A stretch of DNA of 64,000 nt from Zingiber officinale. Its lineage: Eukaryota; Streptophyta; Magnoliopsida; Zingiberales; Zingiberaceae. The notes beneath the pieces were generated by a model. That model saw nothing but the letters and a program-made list of their open reading frames with translations, was not told the origin of the DNA and did not search any database. The position numbers and the translations under genes are program-made. Within the stretch, counting starts at the first letter, position 1. Every line of letters begins with the position of its first letter. Below, piece by piece: positions 1-14,013 of this stretch. The stretch lies in contig NC_056001.1 in the NCBI RefSeq assembly GCF_018446385.1, positions 10,720,672 through 10,784,671 of the forward strand, read 5' to 3'.

Positions 1-84
1 AACCTCTAAATTAAACGTTACCTAAAACTTATCAGATTAATTAAAAGCAGGCTGTAAGAATGTTCGCTCTTTACAGAAAGATTC

Positions 85-3000
85 GGGAAAAGACTCGATT
101 TAGTCCTAAATGTTGTGCTTAATACCCGGTTCAGTCCCAAACATTTTGAAGGGGCCAAATTAGTCCTAAACGTTACTATTTTTTGACCAAATCAGTTCTT
201 CCGTCATTTTTGGGGTTAAATTAGACGGAAATGTGCACGTGACTTGCACAAGCCACAAGTCTCATAATCTAAAACCCAATTCCATGACTTAATCTCCATT
301 TCTCCAGTTTCACTCGTGGAGCCCTAAATCTCATTTTCTTTTCCCCCAAAATCCAGTTGATGAACTCCAGCCTTCACGTGTTGGAAGGAAGTCCACAATG
401 GTTTTGAACTACTGTGCCACCTTCATATGACGAAGTGCATGCTCTATGTGGATGAACCTTGGTTCGAACAAGCAAAGGTAAATATTTTTAGAGATATAAT
501 AGTTTTTCTGTTATCTTTTCTAGACTAGTAATGGTTAGAAGAAATATATCTGATTTTATAACTATTTTAACATGGTTTAATTTAATAAGTTATTTTGTAA
601 AGAAATTTGTTGTCGTTCCTTCTCCCGGAACCTTCTGGGAACTCCTACACTAGTTCCCCGATTTGATCAAGAAATCAATATAAAAAAAATAAAATCAAAA
701 TCATTGTGACCAGTAGCTGATGGCTTCTCTGTTTATCAAACTATACAGATATATATTTCAAAGCATCTTCACAAAGCTGCAATTTAGGTAATGTTGATAA
801 ACTATAATTTATTACTTAATATTGTTCCAGCCAATATATATTCAACAAAGCTAGAAATATATAATATATAAACTCATAAAAATGCATCTAACTTCCCATA
901 AAAGGGTGATATAGAAATATCAAAAGGTTAATATTATTTTTCATGTTGATTGCCTTTCATGCAATAGAAAGTATCTGGAGACTTCAAGTGAATATTAAAT
1001 GAGTTTTTCTATTGTAAAGGACTAAAATTAGGAATACAATTTTTTTATTGGGGTGTTTCGTTCGTGTTTAGAGAGGGAATAAAAAAAATTGTGTACGAGT
1101 ATTTGAAGCATAATTTACTTCAAAATTTTGATTTGATTTTATTTGTTATCAGGGTTGGAAGCAATTGGCTATCTATCTATCTAATGGCTAGAAGAAGTAA
1201 ATTCTCACTCGAATTCACTCCAAATTATGGTAACTTTTTTGTTTATTTTTTGCACTAACGCACATTTATATTTGATACTTATTATATCATATATTTTTTG
1301 TTGAATAATTTTTTTTCATAGGATTAATTGAAGAACCCGATTGTGTTACAATTAAATTGTATTACAATGGAAGTTTGAAATCAAGTGGTACACAGGATGA
1401 ATACATTGGTGGAAGTGTTGAATACTTTGACTTCGTTGATCTTGAAAAGTTTGGAATGATTGAGTTGTGGGGATTTGCAGAGGATCTTGGGCTTAAAGAC
1501 AAAGATTCTATTAAGTTTTGGCACAAAGTTGGAGGAAGATTTATAAATGGGAGATGTTTGGAAAGCGATTTAGATGTGTTGAATATTAAAAGTAATATTC
1601 CGAGAAACTACGAGGTTGAAATTTATATAGTACACTTGGATGCTTCGAGAAGCGACCTTGGAGGCATCACAAACGTTAGCCATTGTCAGATAGATGGAAC
1701 AAATGATGAAGATGACAATGTATTTTACGATAGTGAGTATGATTTTTCAGAAGATGATAGGATGTTTGATAAGTTTGTGGACCATGACGTACAATCTCAT
1801 AAAGGGAAACATGTTTTTGATGAGAGGGAAATTATAGATAACTTGTCACATAGTTTGCAGGAAGATGACATTTGTGCAGATAGTGAGGGTTTGGAGAGTC
1901 ATAATGATTCTAATGAGGAGGATGAAGTTAAAAATTATCCCCAATTTGATTCGAAGAAGGAATCTGAAGATCCAAAATTAAGCCTTGGTTTGATTTTCAG
2001 CTCAAAAAAAGAAGCTAAATTTGCGATCCAAACTTATAATATCAAAAAGGGAAAGGCAATCAAGTTCACAAAGAATGATAATATTCGGTTGTGGGCTAAT
2101 TGCAAACAAGATGATTGCCCATGGATGATTCACGTTGCCAAGATGAGTAACGATAGTTGTTGGCAAGTGAGAACTTTATCTGGGACGCACAATAATTGCT
2201 TTTGGGATTATACCAACAAGTCCATAAACTCAACTTGGTTAGCGAAGCAGTTTGTGAAAAGATTTGCCACAAATCCTAAATTGGGAACCAAGGAGTTTAG
2301 GAAGGAGGTTTGTACGATGCTGAAGGCCAACATTTCGAGGAAAGTGGCTTACTTAGCCAAGAGGAAGGCACTACAGTTGGTTCAAGGGACTGCCGAGGAG
2401 CAATTTAGTAGAATAAGGAATTATTGTGCTGAGTTGAAAAGATCCGATGAAGGGGCCACAGTCGTTTTGAAGTTGATAGAGAATGACCAAGGTCCAAGGT
2501 TCCAAAGATTGTATGTTTGTTTTTCAGCGTGTAAGCAAGGATTTAAGGATGCTTGTCGGCCTATCATTGGTATTGACGGATGCTTCTTAAAAGAAAAACA
2601 TGGTGGGCAGTTGTTATCGGCTGTAGGGATAGACCCAAACAACAACATATTTCCGATATGCTATGCATTGGTTGAGCGTGAGACGAAGGATAGTTGGACA
2701 TGGTTTCTACGGCTCTTAGATTCTGACATTGGTTTTGTTAATCAACATGCATGGACTTTTATGTCAGATAAGCAAAAGGGGTTGATCTCTGCAATTGAAT
2801 TTTTGTTTCCTGATGCAGAACATAGATTGTGTGTTAGACACTTACATAGCAACATGAAACATGATGGATTTAAGAGTCTAGCAGTTAAGATTGCTTTATG
2901 GGCTGCGGCAAAGGCAACTAGGATTGAAGATTTTCGACAGCGAATGGAGGAGCTCAAGAATATTGACCACAATGCATATGAATGGCTGGCAAAGAAGCCT

Positions 3001-4858
3001 GAAGATCAGTGGTCAAAGTCACATTTCAGCACCATTCCAAAATCTGACATCTTGTTGAATAATATGTGTGAAAGCTTCAATAGTTGTATACTGGATGCTA
3101 GGGATAAGCCTATCATTGAGATGTTTGAGTCAATACGAAATCTTTTGATGAATAGATTTTTGTTGAATCGAGAGAAGGCTGAGAAATGGAAGAGCCAAAT
3201 TTGTCCCAAGATTAGAGATCTGTTGGCGAAGATAAGTATGGATGCTGCTGCTTATTCCCCCATGAAATCAGATGAGATGCACTACCAGATAACGAGGTCA
3301 GATGATCATCTTGATCAACATTCAGTTGACTTATCGACTAGGACTTGCAGTTGTAGAAAATGGGATTTGACAGGAATTCCTTGCAAGCACGCTGTATGCG
3401 CAATTTGGTGCAAAAAAGATAATCCAGAGGCATATGTCCATCACTGTTACTTGACCGACACATATCGAAGGTGTTATGCATTGCCAATAATGCCTGTCAA
3501 TGGACCAAATTTGTGGCCTGCTTGTGACTTGCCCCCACCTTTACCTCCCTTTTACAAAGAAAAAATTGGAAGGCCGACAAAACTACGAAGAAGGGAACCA
3601 GATGAACCTCCTACATCTTCTCAAAAAAATGCAACTTCTCAAAAAAATACAGCAGCTCAAAATAATAAATTGAAAGGCGCAAAAAGATGCAACAAATGCA
3701 GGATCTGTGGTGGATCAGGACATAATCAAAGGACTTGCAAGGGAAATAATGATGTCCACCAATGGGGAGCAATGCCGCAAGAAGACAACTCACAACAAAG
3801 CAATGCTTTACCAGACGAAGCTCCAACGGATCTCAGAGACAATACATTGGCACCCAGCAAAAAGGAAAAACTACAGGTAATCTCAAATCAAAGCAAATCT
3901 ATTACTTTTTTTTTATGCTTTCTTATATTTATTTGTATATATTCTTTTGTAATTACACAGGTGAGAAGACCACGTCAAGTTGGGGTGTGTATTCAAGGGA
4001 GCTCATACTCAATATCCTCTATAAATGTAAGTTGCTTTAATTCTTTGATACTAGTTTTAATAGTTGTATAAATTATCAAATCAGTTTTTCATGTTTTCTA
4101 ATTAATTATTCTATCTTAACAATTATAGGTTAACCAGTCAATTAATATTCACAAACCTGCTTTTGTGAAAGACGGAACTAGCTTCACAACAATCTCGAGA
4201 CTGAGATCTTACACAGATGCTCGATATAGAATGAGACCATCATTGTCTTCACCAGTAAATTCTGTCTTGAAGCCTAGCTCATCTCAAGGATCTATAAGCA
4301 AGATATAATTTTATTTTCATGTAATAGTCTTTTGGGTGTTTTATCGTGACTTTCAATGTTACTTATCCATGGTTTGATCATGTAGTGGTGCTATTATATG
4401 TATAGATAACCAGTCAATCTCATAATCAATTGGATGTGTATTTGGGATTGATGTGGTTTTTGTATGATGATTCTGATAACATTTTGAACATGCATATTAT
4501 TTAAAATAATTCCAAGTTCAAATAGTGGATATAATTGAAAGAGATTCCGAATTGTATGGAATAGATTCTAAAAGTTTATTTAAACTGCTATAGATGGTAT
4601 GGAATAGATTCTAAAAGTTTATTTAAAAATGCTATAGATGGTATGAAATACAATCATGGAATTGGATTTTAGATTAAGAAATTTGTGGCTTGTGCAAGTC
4701 ACGTGCACATTTTCCGTCTAATTTAACCCCCAAAATAACGGAAGAACTGATTTGGTCAAAAAAACAATAACGTTTAGGACTAATTTAACCCTTTCAAAAT
4801 GTTTGGGACTGAACCAGGCATTAAACATAACATTTAGGACTAAATCATGTCTTTTCCC
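85..4858 (+). mobile_element. Complete Mutator-like element (MULE), class II DNA transposon
   Basis: The two ends are inverted copies of each other over about 200 bp: 85-287 on the left and about 4654-4858 on the right, both starting GGGAAAAGAC when read inward, and roughly 90 percent alike by eye. Directly outside them lies the same 9-bp word, GAAAGATTC, at 76-84 and 4859-4867. A 9-bp target duplication and long inverted ends are the hallmarks of Mutator elements. Inside is one transposase gene on the plus strand (1184-4308). The left subterminal part (288-1183) and the right one (4309-4653) carry no other gene; the right one contains a roughly 40-bp sequence repeated twice near 4555-4638. 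Perfect duplication, well-kept ends and an open transposase point to a recent and possibly autonomous copy. Confidence 0.95.
1184..4308 (+). CDS. MULE transposase (MuDR/FAR1-related), four exons
   Basis: It cuts and pastes the element by binding the terminal repeats in the nucleus. My model has exons 1184-1229, 1322-3876, 3961-4026 and 4129-4308, giving about 948 residues with no internal stop; all junctions are GT-AG. The start at 1184 (MARRSKFSLEF) joins in frame across the first intron to a PB1-like N-terminal region, followed by an acidic stretch (about residues 120-210). The DDE catalytic residues appear as D434 (GIDGCF), D498 (SDKQKG) and E599 (NMCESFNS). A SWIM zinc finger follows (C691, C693, C703, H705), then a CCHC zinc knuckle (C808, C811, H816, C821). 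The 84-bp intron after exon 2 has no stop in frame, so retaining it would only add residues. No disabling change was seen. Start choice and exon 1 are inference from the fit of the junction. Confidence 0.9.
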
Positions 4859-4867
4859 GAAAGATTC

Positions 4868-5249
4868 AACGCCGCGATGTTTGAAGGCATCCGCCTACAC
4901 ACTTCGCGGAAGGCGATCGAGGTGCTCGCTCGAACATTTCTCCAGAACCTGGTAAACCTTTGACCAGAAAAAAAAAGGGAGTACCATGACGCGGGTCCAC
5001 GTTTTGCTCCCGCCCGCCTACTCCTCGTCGTCTAAATCGCGGGCATCACACTAGTAAACATTGTATTTATAATCGCCGTATCGGTTTTATTTCGCCCATT
5101 TGATTTACTTGTAAAAGGGGAATCGGCGATCGCGCAAGAAGTCTTCCATCTATTCCAAAAGTTGAAATTCCTGCCTCGAGGAAGCGGCGTTCCAAGGAAG
5201 GAATTAAGGGCGCCATCGGACGAGCCGGGGCTCTGGGGCGGCAGCGAGA
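4868..5249 (+). promoter_or_regulatory. Presumed promoter and 5' leader of the CGI-58 gene, bordered by the MULE
   Basis: This is the only unique DNA between the right end of the MULE and the start codon at 5250. It is relatively GC-rich, as is usual for a plant leader. I see no definite TATA box. The MULE end therefore sits within about 390 bp of the coding start and could influence transcription, which is inference. Confidence 0.45.
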
Positions 5250-8200
5250 ATGGACGAGGAGATCGGCAGAGCTGCTGCGGTGGAGTCTTCTTCGTCGACA
5301 GCGGCGTCAAAGAGGTGCGCGTGGAAGTCGAAGCTCAGCTGGATCCCGACCTCCACCGATCTCATCGTCGGCGCCGAGAAGCGTCTGTTGTCTCTCGTCA
5401 AGTGAGAATTCTACCCGTCTTCCTTTGTTTATTTTGGGGACGGAGGAGATCTTTGTCCCTGTCTCTATCCATTATCCATTCTGTATTTCTGTGGAGGGTG
5501 TGATTTTTTCGCTTGGCGTCCCTGTCTTCTTTGGACTAATTTGTTTGATAATTACTCACTTGCAATTTTGGAGGTAAATCAAATTTGAATCCTCACAGCT
5601 TCGTCTTCGTAACATAGGATGCAATCGCCTACGGAACTTTCTGCTGTGTTTGCTTTACGGAAGCAGGAGGTGAAAGAAAGCAAAAGAAATAAAATCATTA
5701 CGTATTTACTTGGAATGAAATATAGAAGAGGAAACAAATTGGTTCCATTCAAGGGGAAATGGAATTTAAGCATCTAATAAACACAAATTAGTAACATAAT
5801 TTCTTTCCTTTCAATTCTGTTTAAGTAAACGAATTCAAATAAAATAAATAATAAAATTCATTTAATCCACATAAAGCATCGGCATCAAGAATATATTGTC
5901 TGAAATTAAAATATTGCAATTGTTCAATCAGCAAGATACTATTCCTCATTTTAATACAGTCAGAGATTTCCATAAACAGAAATTGTTAAAGAGAAGTTCA
6001 TTCAGATAGCCAAGCCTTGAGATAATAAGATTAAACTATTTAGATGTCTGATAGTAAGAAAGTAACATTACTATGATGTTGAATATGCTAGTAGTGTCCG
6101 CTGTAGGTTCAAATAACACTAGCAGACTTTATTTCATATTGGGTTTGACCAGAAGACCGGACATTATTTGCCTTCCTCTTATCAGAGAGAGAAGTTTATA
6201 GAGAGCCCCAACATTTGTGTCATGTCTTGTATAGATTGAGTAAACCTTTGTTTATTTCTAAACTCTTTGCCTTTTCCAGGACAAGTTATGTGCATGAGCA
6301 GGTCAATATCGGCCCTGGACCACCAGGTTCAAAAGTCAGATGGTTCAGATCTTCTAGTGATCAGCCAAGGTTTATTAATACAATAACATTTGATAGCAAA
6401 GAGGATGCTCCCACGCTTGTTATGGTGCATGGATATGCTGCTTCTCAAGGATTTTTCTTTAGAAACTTTGATGCACTTGCTGCTCATTTTCGAGTGATTG
6501 CCATCGATCAACTTGGGTAATCGAATTTAACTACATTATCTTTATGTTTCTTTCATTTCCTGCTTCAGCTATAGATATTTTTTAATTTACTCCCATGGAC
6601 TAAATATATTTAATTTGATCTCATAGTTGTTTAAGCATTTTAAAAATATGTCTAAAATTCACAATATATTTATTAGCATTAGAATGTTTTCCTTATTTTG
6701 AGTGCCCATAAACATTCAAATAGCCAAGAGCTTATAGTTCATAACTAGATTCTACTTTTCTCACTTCAAGTGAATAACTCACCCCTTTGATCTTCTTGAT
6801 GCTGTTAATCCTAACTCAACCACCATGATTACAAGCCCTCTCTGGCCATTTTATTCTTGGAATATGCTTTGGCTTGTGAATTTATGTGTTTGTAATTGAC
6901 TATTTTTAATCTGTTACAAATTGCTTATAGTGTGCTGAACATTTCGTTTGCACCTATAACAGCATATGATGGCTGTTATTTTCCTCAAGAACTAGGTTAA
7001 AGTGAGAGATGAGATCAAATGAGTTTTATTGTGTTTTGGTATTTCCTTTTACTAGGATTTGACTTTAAAAAAAAAAATAACAAGTACACACATTTATACC
7101 TTGCTTCTTGATCTTTTGAAAATCTGATTTAAGTTTCAGAGTTACTTTTGTAGAGCTGGTGGCCATTTACTTCAAATATTATTATCTTGCCTTTGATAAT
7201 TTATTACTTGAAGAAAAGGGCTACACAAGATACTGTTATCCAAGAGCAGAACCTGAATTACTAGCCATACTTCAATAACCTAATTTTCATATTAGTCACA
7301 ATCATGTTAAAAGTATTTCCTGGAAATAGATCTCAAAGGCATACTTTTTTAGAGTCCTCAAAGTTCACTGTATTGGAGCTCACTATCACGATAAATATTC
7401 TTGTTGATAACTTGAATAGGTTCTTGAAGTTTTGTCTCAGGTGTACTGTGCCTTTACATTTTTCGCAATAGTAGTGTGTACCCTTAGAAATTTGCTGAAT
7501 ATCTATTTCCATGTTGCTAATTTTGTTCCATTATACTTTCTGTTTCTTAGATATTATAATGATCTGGAATTGATTGTTGTTTTTTATTTGTGTTTTTTTA
7601 CTCATCTTTCTGTTCTTTCTTTCCAGTTGGGGTGCATCAAGTCGACCGGACTTTGATTGTAAAAGCACAGAAGGTTGGTGAAGGCCCCTTCCCTGTCAAA
7701 ACTCAGTCTGTTTCGGATAAAAAAAACTGTTGTTGGGTTCTTCTTGGAGGAATAAATCATTGGAAGTTTATTTAAAGCTAACTTATGTCAGGATTTTTTT
7801 TCTTCTAGAAAAGAGATAATTACGGTAGAAGAAACTCCTACCATTGTCTAATATATATAGTTAATAGCGAGTTCACAACATGTACCTGGTAATGATGCCA
7901 GCATACAACTACCATGAAACTATCTAATACTGGACAAAAACAGCATAGGCTAACTAGAATAACTAGTGACAGTAACTAGGTACTTGACCTGGTTACTACT
8001 CAATCTAGCATCTAAGAAGTAACCATAAGAAGTACAGGTAGAGATGCAATATAAGCCATGACTACTGTAGACAGCTTTGCCTGAAAGAAACACACAAAAC
8101 ATTGAGTTCTATCCGGTCCTGCTTCAGTAAATATAAAGTAGCCTTCGTCTGGTGGTCATCTTTTTTTTCCTGTTAGTGTGTTTTTCGAGGTTGTGTGTAT

Positions 8201-11200
8201 TGATCCATCCATAGACAGATGGGAATTCTCGACCATGCAATCTGAAAATTATATTGTTTCAATGTGTCCAAGTTGACCACATCCGTTCTTATGCCAAGGT
8301 AGTAGTAAACGTTTTTGCTGCCTTGCTCTCCTCTCCTTCAAACACTTAATCAACCTTTTTCATTGGGATATTGGGCTTCTACAAGACAGAATCAACCAGC
8401 CTTAGTAAATTAGATTTAGTATGAATCCTGTCCCTGTTCACTAGCCAACTGAAAATTTTGGCTTTCTTTTGAACAAAATTCCATGAATTTGTTAAAGCTG
8501 GTTAGGTTATGGGGCCGTAGATAAGAAAGTTAGTCATTGTTTTAACAGAAAAGATACGTTTTGTGCTGCATCGCCATAAAGCTGAACCTTGGACATCTTT
8601 TTGTATTTGATGCCTGTTGATATGAATATATAATCTGCTGAACTCTGCACTGTATCTATTGAACTGCCATATCTGTTGTATTAATATAGGTTAGTCACCT
8701 TGCAGTATCGTATTTCCTAACCATCTGTCCAGCCATAGGTTAGTTGACATCCCCAACTATTTCTTGATACCCAACAGAATCGGGTCCAATACTGTCCCAC
8801 TAGCAATCTGAGACATTATATTAACTGCAGCAATTTAATGGCTTGAACATGTTTGCCTTCTATAACTTCACCTCAAAATTCGAAGTAAAAGCACTGATGG
8901 GATTGTTTACTCTAAATGGGTAACCTAGGCACATTCAAAAGAGTCATTTTATGGATCAAGATTATGAATCATCAGCTAAGAATATGTTTTCTTCAATCAT
9001 CAGTAACTTCATTATTTTCCTCAGTTTGTCAGGAAATTCTTATAAACATGTTTCCATGTCGAATGCTGGTGAATAAACTTGACATAGGGACTGAAGAATG
9101 GTGTCTTTCTACTTAATTTTTTCTTTCACATGGAAAGATCTAATAGCACAATCATCCTGCAATTAAAGTAAACCAGTGATTAAAAAAATATTACCTAGTT
9201 ACATGTTTATTAAATTTACTGGGGCCAAGCAATTGGAATTAAGAACTTTTGTTGTTTTTGATGATGCTGTACATGTTTTTCAAATTTCTTGCTTAGTGCT
9301 AAGGACTTGTAAAATGAGACCTCATTGTTCTTCTGCATCTCTAAAACTGCAGATAAACACTACAATCTTGTATTTTATTTTATTCCATTGGAATCCATTG
9401 CCATCACTCTAAATTTTCATCCAAGTTATAATTTCTCTTCTTATTTGTTATATGGTTTTACCCTCTTAATATAACATTGGGCCTGCCATTTTCTCTTGGA
9501 AGCGGGAAAGCTATGTACAGGTTTAGATTTGGTATTGAAAATCACATGAATCATTTCATGTCTTGGTTGTGATTTTTAATCATGTGAATCATTTGATTCT
9601 TGGTGTTGTTTTTTTTTTCCTCATGCTGTCTACATCATTGTTTTGCTTATGAATTGTGACACAGTCGGCTGGGTTGTCTCTTTTGCAAAATGCTTTATTG
9701 GTTTAACTTTCTGCTAAAAACTCTTTCAACATTCTTATGCCATATGAGCATGAAAGAAAAGATCATTCCAAATATTCTAACAGATGATATTTCATATATG
9801 TTCTGCATCTAATAACTAGTGTCAATATTGTCCCAACCTTGTTCATCTTTTCCTTCTTGGTCGTCTGTTTGCATTTGGTGCTGTACAAACTTGCATTTGG
9901 TAATATATTCAATATTTTTTTCTAGATAAATAAGTTTTAGTTGATTATAATATGATTTTCAAGATATTTTTATTTAAATAAGCCATCATCACTTCTTCAA
10001 TTTTACAGAGACTGAAGCATGGTTCATTGATTCTTTTGAGGCATGGCGTAAAGCCAAAAATCTTGACAAGTTCATTTTGCTTGGACATTCTTTTGGAGGC
10101 TATGTTGCAGCAAAGTATGCTCTGAAGGTAATGCTTTACAGATTAACTACCTCCTATGTACTTTTGTAAAATGATTATTCATGCATATTTTTTTTTTCCA
10201 GCATCCTGAACATGTTCAACATCTGATTTTGGTTGGCCCTGCTGGCTTTTCATCAGAGTCGGAACATATGCCAGAGGAGCTGGCCAAATTTAGAGCTTCT
10301 TGGAAAGGGGCCTTTGTAAATCATCTTTGGGAATCCAATGTGACTCCTCAAAAGTTCATTAGGTAGAACTATTTTATTGGAAAATTTTATGTTCTTTTGC
10401 AAAAATATCCTTTGTTTGTCTTTCCATAAATATACCTCTTGCATGCTCGTTCCTTGTATTTTGTCTGCCTCTCTCTCTGTATATATGTTCTAGAAGCATT
10501 CTTTTTAGGTCAATGATTATTTATTATTTTTCCTCAGCGTTCCTTTAGATGTTATCCATGGATAAAATCACAAGTGTACTGACACATATTTGTGTTTCAA
10601 GTCTACTCACAACATAATGAGAGAATTTTTCAAGGGCAACTAAGGTCTGTATGTCCTTGTCAAACAGAGCAACAATATATATAAAATGCACAATATTAAA
10701 TGAAAATCTATGGCCTTAGAAATCCAAAACAATCATGATAACATGGTTATCGAGCTCAACATGAGCTACAGGGCAATTCTACACTCCCTTCTAATGTTAA
10801 TGGATCTTAACATTACTTACCTCCTTTTGATACATTAGACTGAACTGTCTATTGATAATATGTGCTTGATGGCTACTGTTGGTCAAATCTTCTACTTGTT
10901 CACTTGTTCATTAGAGCATCATATCATTTTAATTTTTCAATGTTCAATCATGCAGCAAACACACTTTTATATAGTACTTTATTCTTGTAATGTTCGGCCC
11001 AGGTTTGTTGTTACATGGTTCATCATTTTTTTATTCTTGTAATGTTTCCTTTGAATTACATCTTAGTATCAACCAATTTTATATGGCATCCTATTGTTCA
11101 TGATACCAACTATTGTTGATCGTATTCACTTTTTTATGCATGAACTTGGATTGCTATCTGAATACTATAAAAGAGGTTGTTTTACCTTGATTACTATTTT

Positions 11201-13044
11201 AATTACTACCGCTAGAAATATGACTCATCTCATCCTAAGCAAATCCATCTTTCTTATTGATCTTCCTGATTAGTCACCATTGGGTTTCCTAAAATAACAA
11301 CATTACATGTTATCCATCTAGATTTTAACACTACTATCACTTGTAGTTATGATTGCGGATTTTTTAACACTGTTGAGTTATTCAAAGTTATGTCCTGTAG
11401 TTAGTTAAATTATTACTGATGGTATGTATTTTAAGGGTCTTACATATCTACAATGTGTACAGAGGATTAGGTCCGTGGGGCCCAAATCTGGTCCAAAGAT
11501 ATACAAGTGCTAGATTTGGCTCATATTCGGCTGGCGAGGAATTAACCAAGGAGGAATCCAAATTGTTGACTGGTATGTAGACAGTTATTCAATCAAAAAG
11601 GTTTTACAAATTGATCCTTTGCTTGCATTATTCTCGGTTGGAATTATTTTTGTTTGCTTTTGAAGATTATGTGTACCATACTTTAGCTGCTAAGGCAAGT
11701 GGAGAATTGTGTTTAAAGTATATATTTTCCTTTGGAGCATTTGCTAGGAAGCCTCTTCTTGAAAGGTCAGTATTGAATTATTTACTCCTTTTTCCAATTT
11801 TGATAAACTTGTAAGTCAACCATTCTCTAACTTCTCAACCGCCCGAAGCTTTTGAGTATGGTTTTAAAATTAATCCAATAGCTGCCAGAACAGCAATAGT
11901 GGGGTTGATAATGTTATTGTTAAAGTTATACCTTCATTCTATTTGAGATGGGTAAAATTTGACTCCTTTTGTATTTATTTTGTTTTGTTTTGTTTTGTTT
12001 TTTCATTTTAATCATTCTTTGGTGCTCGTGCTTCCATCTAAAAGTATTGACCAAGATAATTCTATTCTGCCGAAGTTGCAGGCCTTTTCTGCATCAGTTA
12101 CTATAACATAATTGTAGTTATTTACATGAAAACATGCCAAGATGTTCCAAAAATACCCACCATGAATAACGATATTGCATCCATCTACATCTTTCAAATG
12201 CACAATACTGCAGAGCAAAACAAACTAAGATGTTGATTTGAAAAAAATTGAAGCAAATAGTGTTTGCATGTTGGCCTATCTCCTCCATTCCTGGTGAATT
12301 CAAATTATGTGGATCCGCTGAAAAATAAAGAATTTTTTGGTCACAAAATGCAAATCAGGTTCTTCTGCTCTGTAGACTTCAGTCATCTTTCCATTTGGTA
12401 TGGTTGTTTTACCTATCAGAGTAGAATATTTCACTAATAACCCTTTTTATTTTTTATTTTCTGTCATATGTTGATGTATTTTCATAAATAGGTGCCTCAC
12501 AAACTGAGATAAACTAAATTAGCTTTGGTAAAGGACCTAATTGAATGAGAAGCTAATGGGTGGTAGAAGGGTAGAAGTGAATGTGTTTTTCACCCAGGTT
12601 TTCGAATCAACATGTACCTTCATAACTTTGATTCTCCTTATAAACAAGTGTTGAAATAAAAGATAAGACTGTTGCATGTTTGAGGAATGCGTCATTGTTG
12701 AATGCAGTGCCTCCGATTGGAAAGTTCCTACCACCACCTTCATTTATGGCTATCAAGATTGGATGGACTATCAAGGTGCACAACAAGTTCGAGAAGGCAT
12801 GAAAGTGCCTTGTGAAATCATAAGGGCTCCTCAGGTATTTATCTCTCATTCTTCCACACACAGGCACTTTTCATCTTGCAACTTTTTTTTTAAAATGGTG
12901 GTTAATGTAATGCAGGCGGGACATTTCGTATTCATCGACAATCCTTCTGGATTTCATTCGGCAGTTGTCTATGCTTGTCGGAAAATTCTTTCCCCGGGTC
13001 ATGGAGATGCCATGCGTTTTCCTTATGACTTGTCGTCTGCATAG
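5250..13044 (+). CDS. CGI-58: CGI-58/ABHD5-like alpha/beta hydrolase (At4g24160 type), nine exons
   Basis: The plant CGI-58 family controls neutral lipid content of vegetative cells, has lipase and lysophosphatidic acid acyltransferase activity in Arabidopsis, and partners the peroxisomal ABC transporter PXA1 (family knowledge). Exons are 5250-5401, 6280-6516, 7627-7673, 10009-10127, 10202-10362, 11463-11572, 11666-11765, 12708-12834 and 12916-13044, giving 393 residues against 418 in Arabidopsis. Visible are the oxyanion HG (101-102), the nucleophile motif GHSFGG with S173, the acid D326 (YGYQDWMDYQG) and H354 of HFVFID, which is also the HX4D acyltransferase motif. All junctions are GT-AG and keep frame. 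Introns are long and AT-rich; intron 3 (7674-10008) holds nothing I can name, and intron 7 has a TTTTG repeat near 11980. The N-terminus before the hydrolase fold is short and variable, as in relatives. Confidence 0.95.
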
Positions 13045-13290
13045 CTTGAAATGCACGTCTTACAGTGTGCAAGACATGCACAAGGAATTGCGCAGTCAGA
13101 AAAAGGTGAATCGCATTCTTGGTGGCATATTTAAAGTGTTGTAAACTAGTAATACCTCATCTTCTGTATCTATTCATCCGACTATTAGAAATGGTTAATG
13201 TAGCAAACCAAGAGGCCGTTAAGTTGGATTATTTGTCTAATAAATTGCTTTGGTGTGGGTAGAAATTAAGAAGAGGAAAAAATTAGTCAT
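13045..13290 (+). other. 3' flank of the CGI-58 gene
   Basis: The 3' untranslated region should lie here. No exact polyadenylation signal stands out. The sequence passes into the edge of the retroelement cluster near 13.29 kb. Confidence 0.35.
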
Positions 13291-14013
13291 ATTATTGATT
13301 CAAAAACATAAGGTTAGAAATATAGAGTATAAAGCCTCACGTTAAGAAACTCTAAATAGAAAAAGGAAAAAGATTAAATTAACCTAAAATGTATAAACAA
13401 ATAAATATATATAATCTAATATCCTCTTCAAACTCATGATGTTTCAGTTAGAATCATTAAGATTTTGTCGGACAAAAAATGAAGACATGAAGTGGAATAC
13501 GTTTTGATAAATATATCAGTAATATGTAGTTTTAAAGGAATGAAAGGTAATGTGATGGTATTAATCTGAAGATGATGACGAGTAATGTGACAATCAATTT
13601 TAATATGTTTCCTCCGCTAATAAAAACTTAAATTGTGGAGTTGGTTAATGAAGAGAGATGCCTATATCCGCAAGCAACCAATGCAACTAAACTATCTCAC
13701 AAGTAGTTGAGGTCATAGTACGGTATTCAGCTTCTGTGGAAGATTTTCTTACTCTTCTAAGAAATGAGAGAATCACCAAGAAAAATGCAGAAGTCAGTGG
13801 TAGATTTGCGATCCGTATGATTACCAGTCCAATCAGCATCAGAGTTTGCATGCAAGTCCAGAGATGAAGTAGAAGGAAATAAAAGACTTTGAAATTAAGT
13901 ATCTGAAGATACCTGAGAATATGAAGAATAATAACCCAATGAATTATAGTTGATGCAACGATAAATTGACTAACCACATGAATAACATACGCAATATGTA
14001 GACAAGTTACGGT

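Noticed and set aside
1064-1258. 64-residue frame as a separate small gene
   Set aside because: Its last part is better explained as exon 1 of the MULE transposase (1184-1229) followed by a GT donor.
12537-12867. Minus-strand frames over 12.5-12.9 kb
   Set aside because: They are antisense to exon 8 of the CGI-58 gene and its flanking introns.
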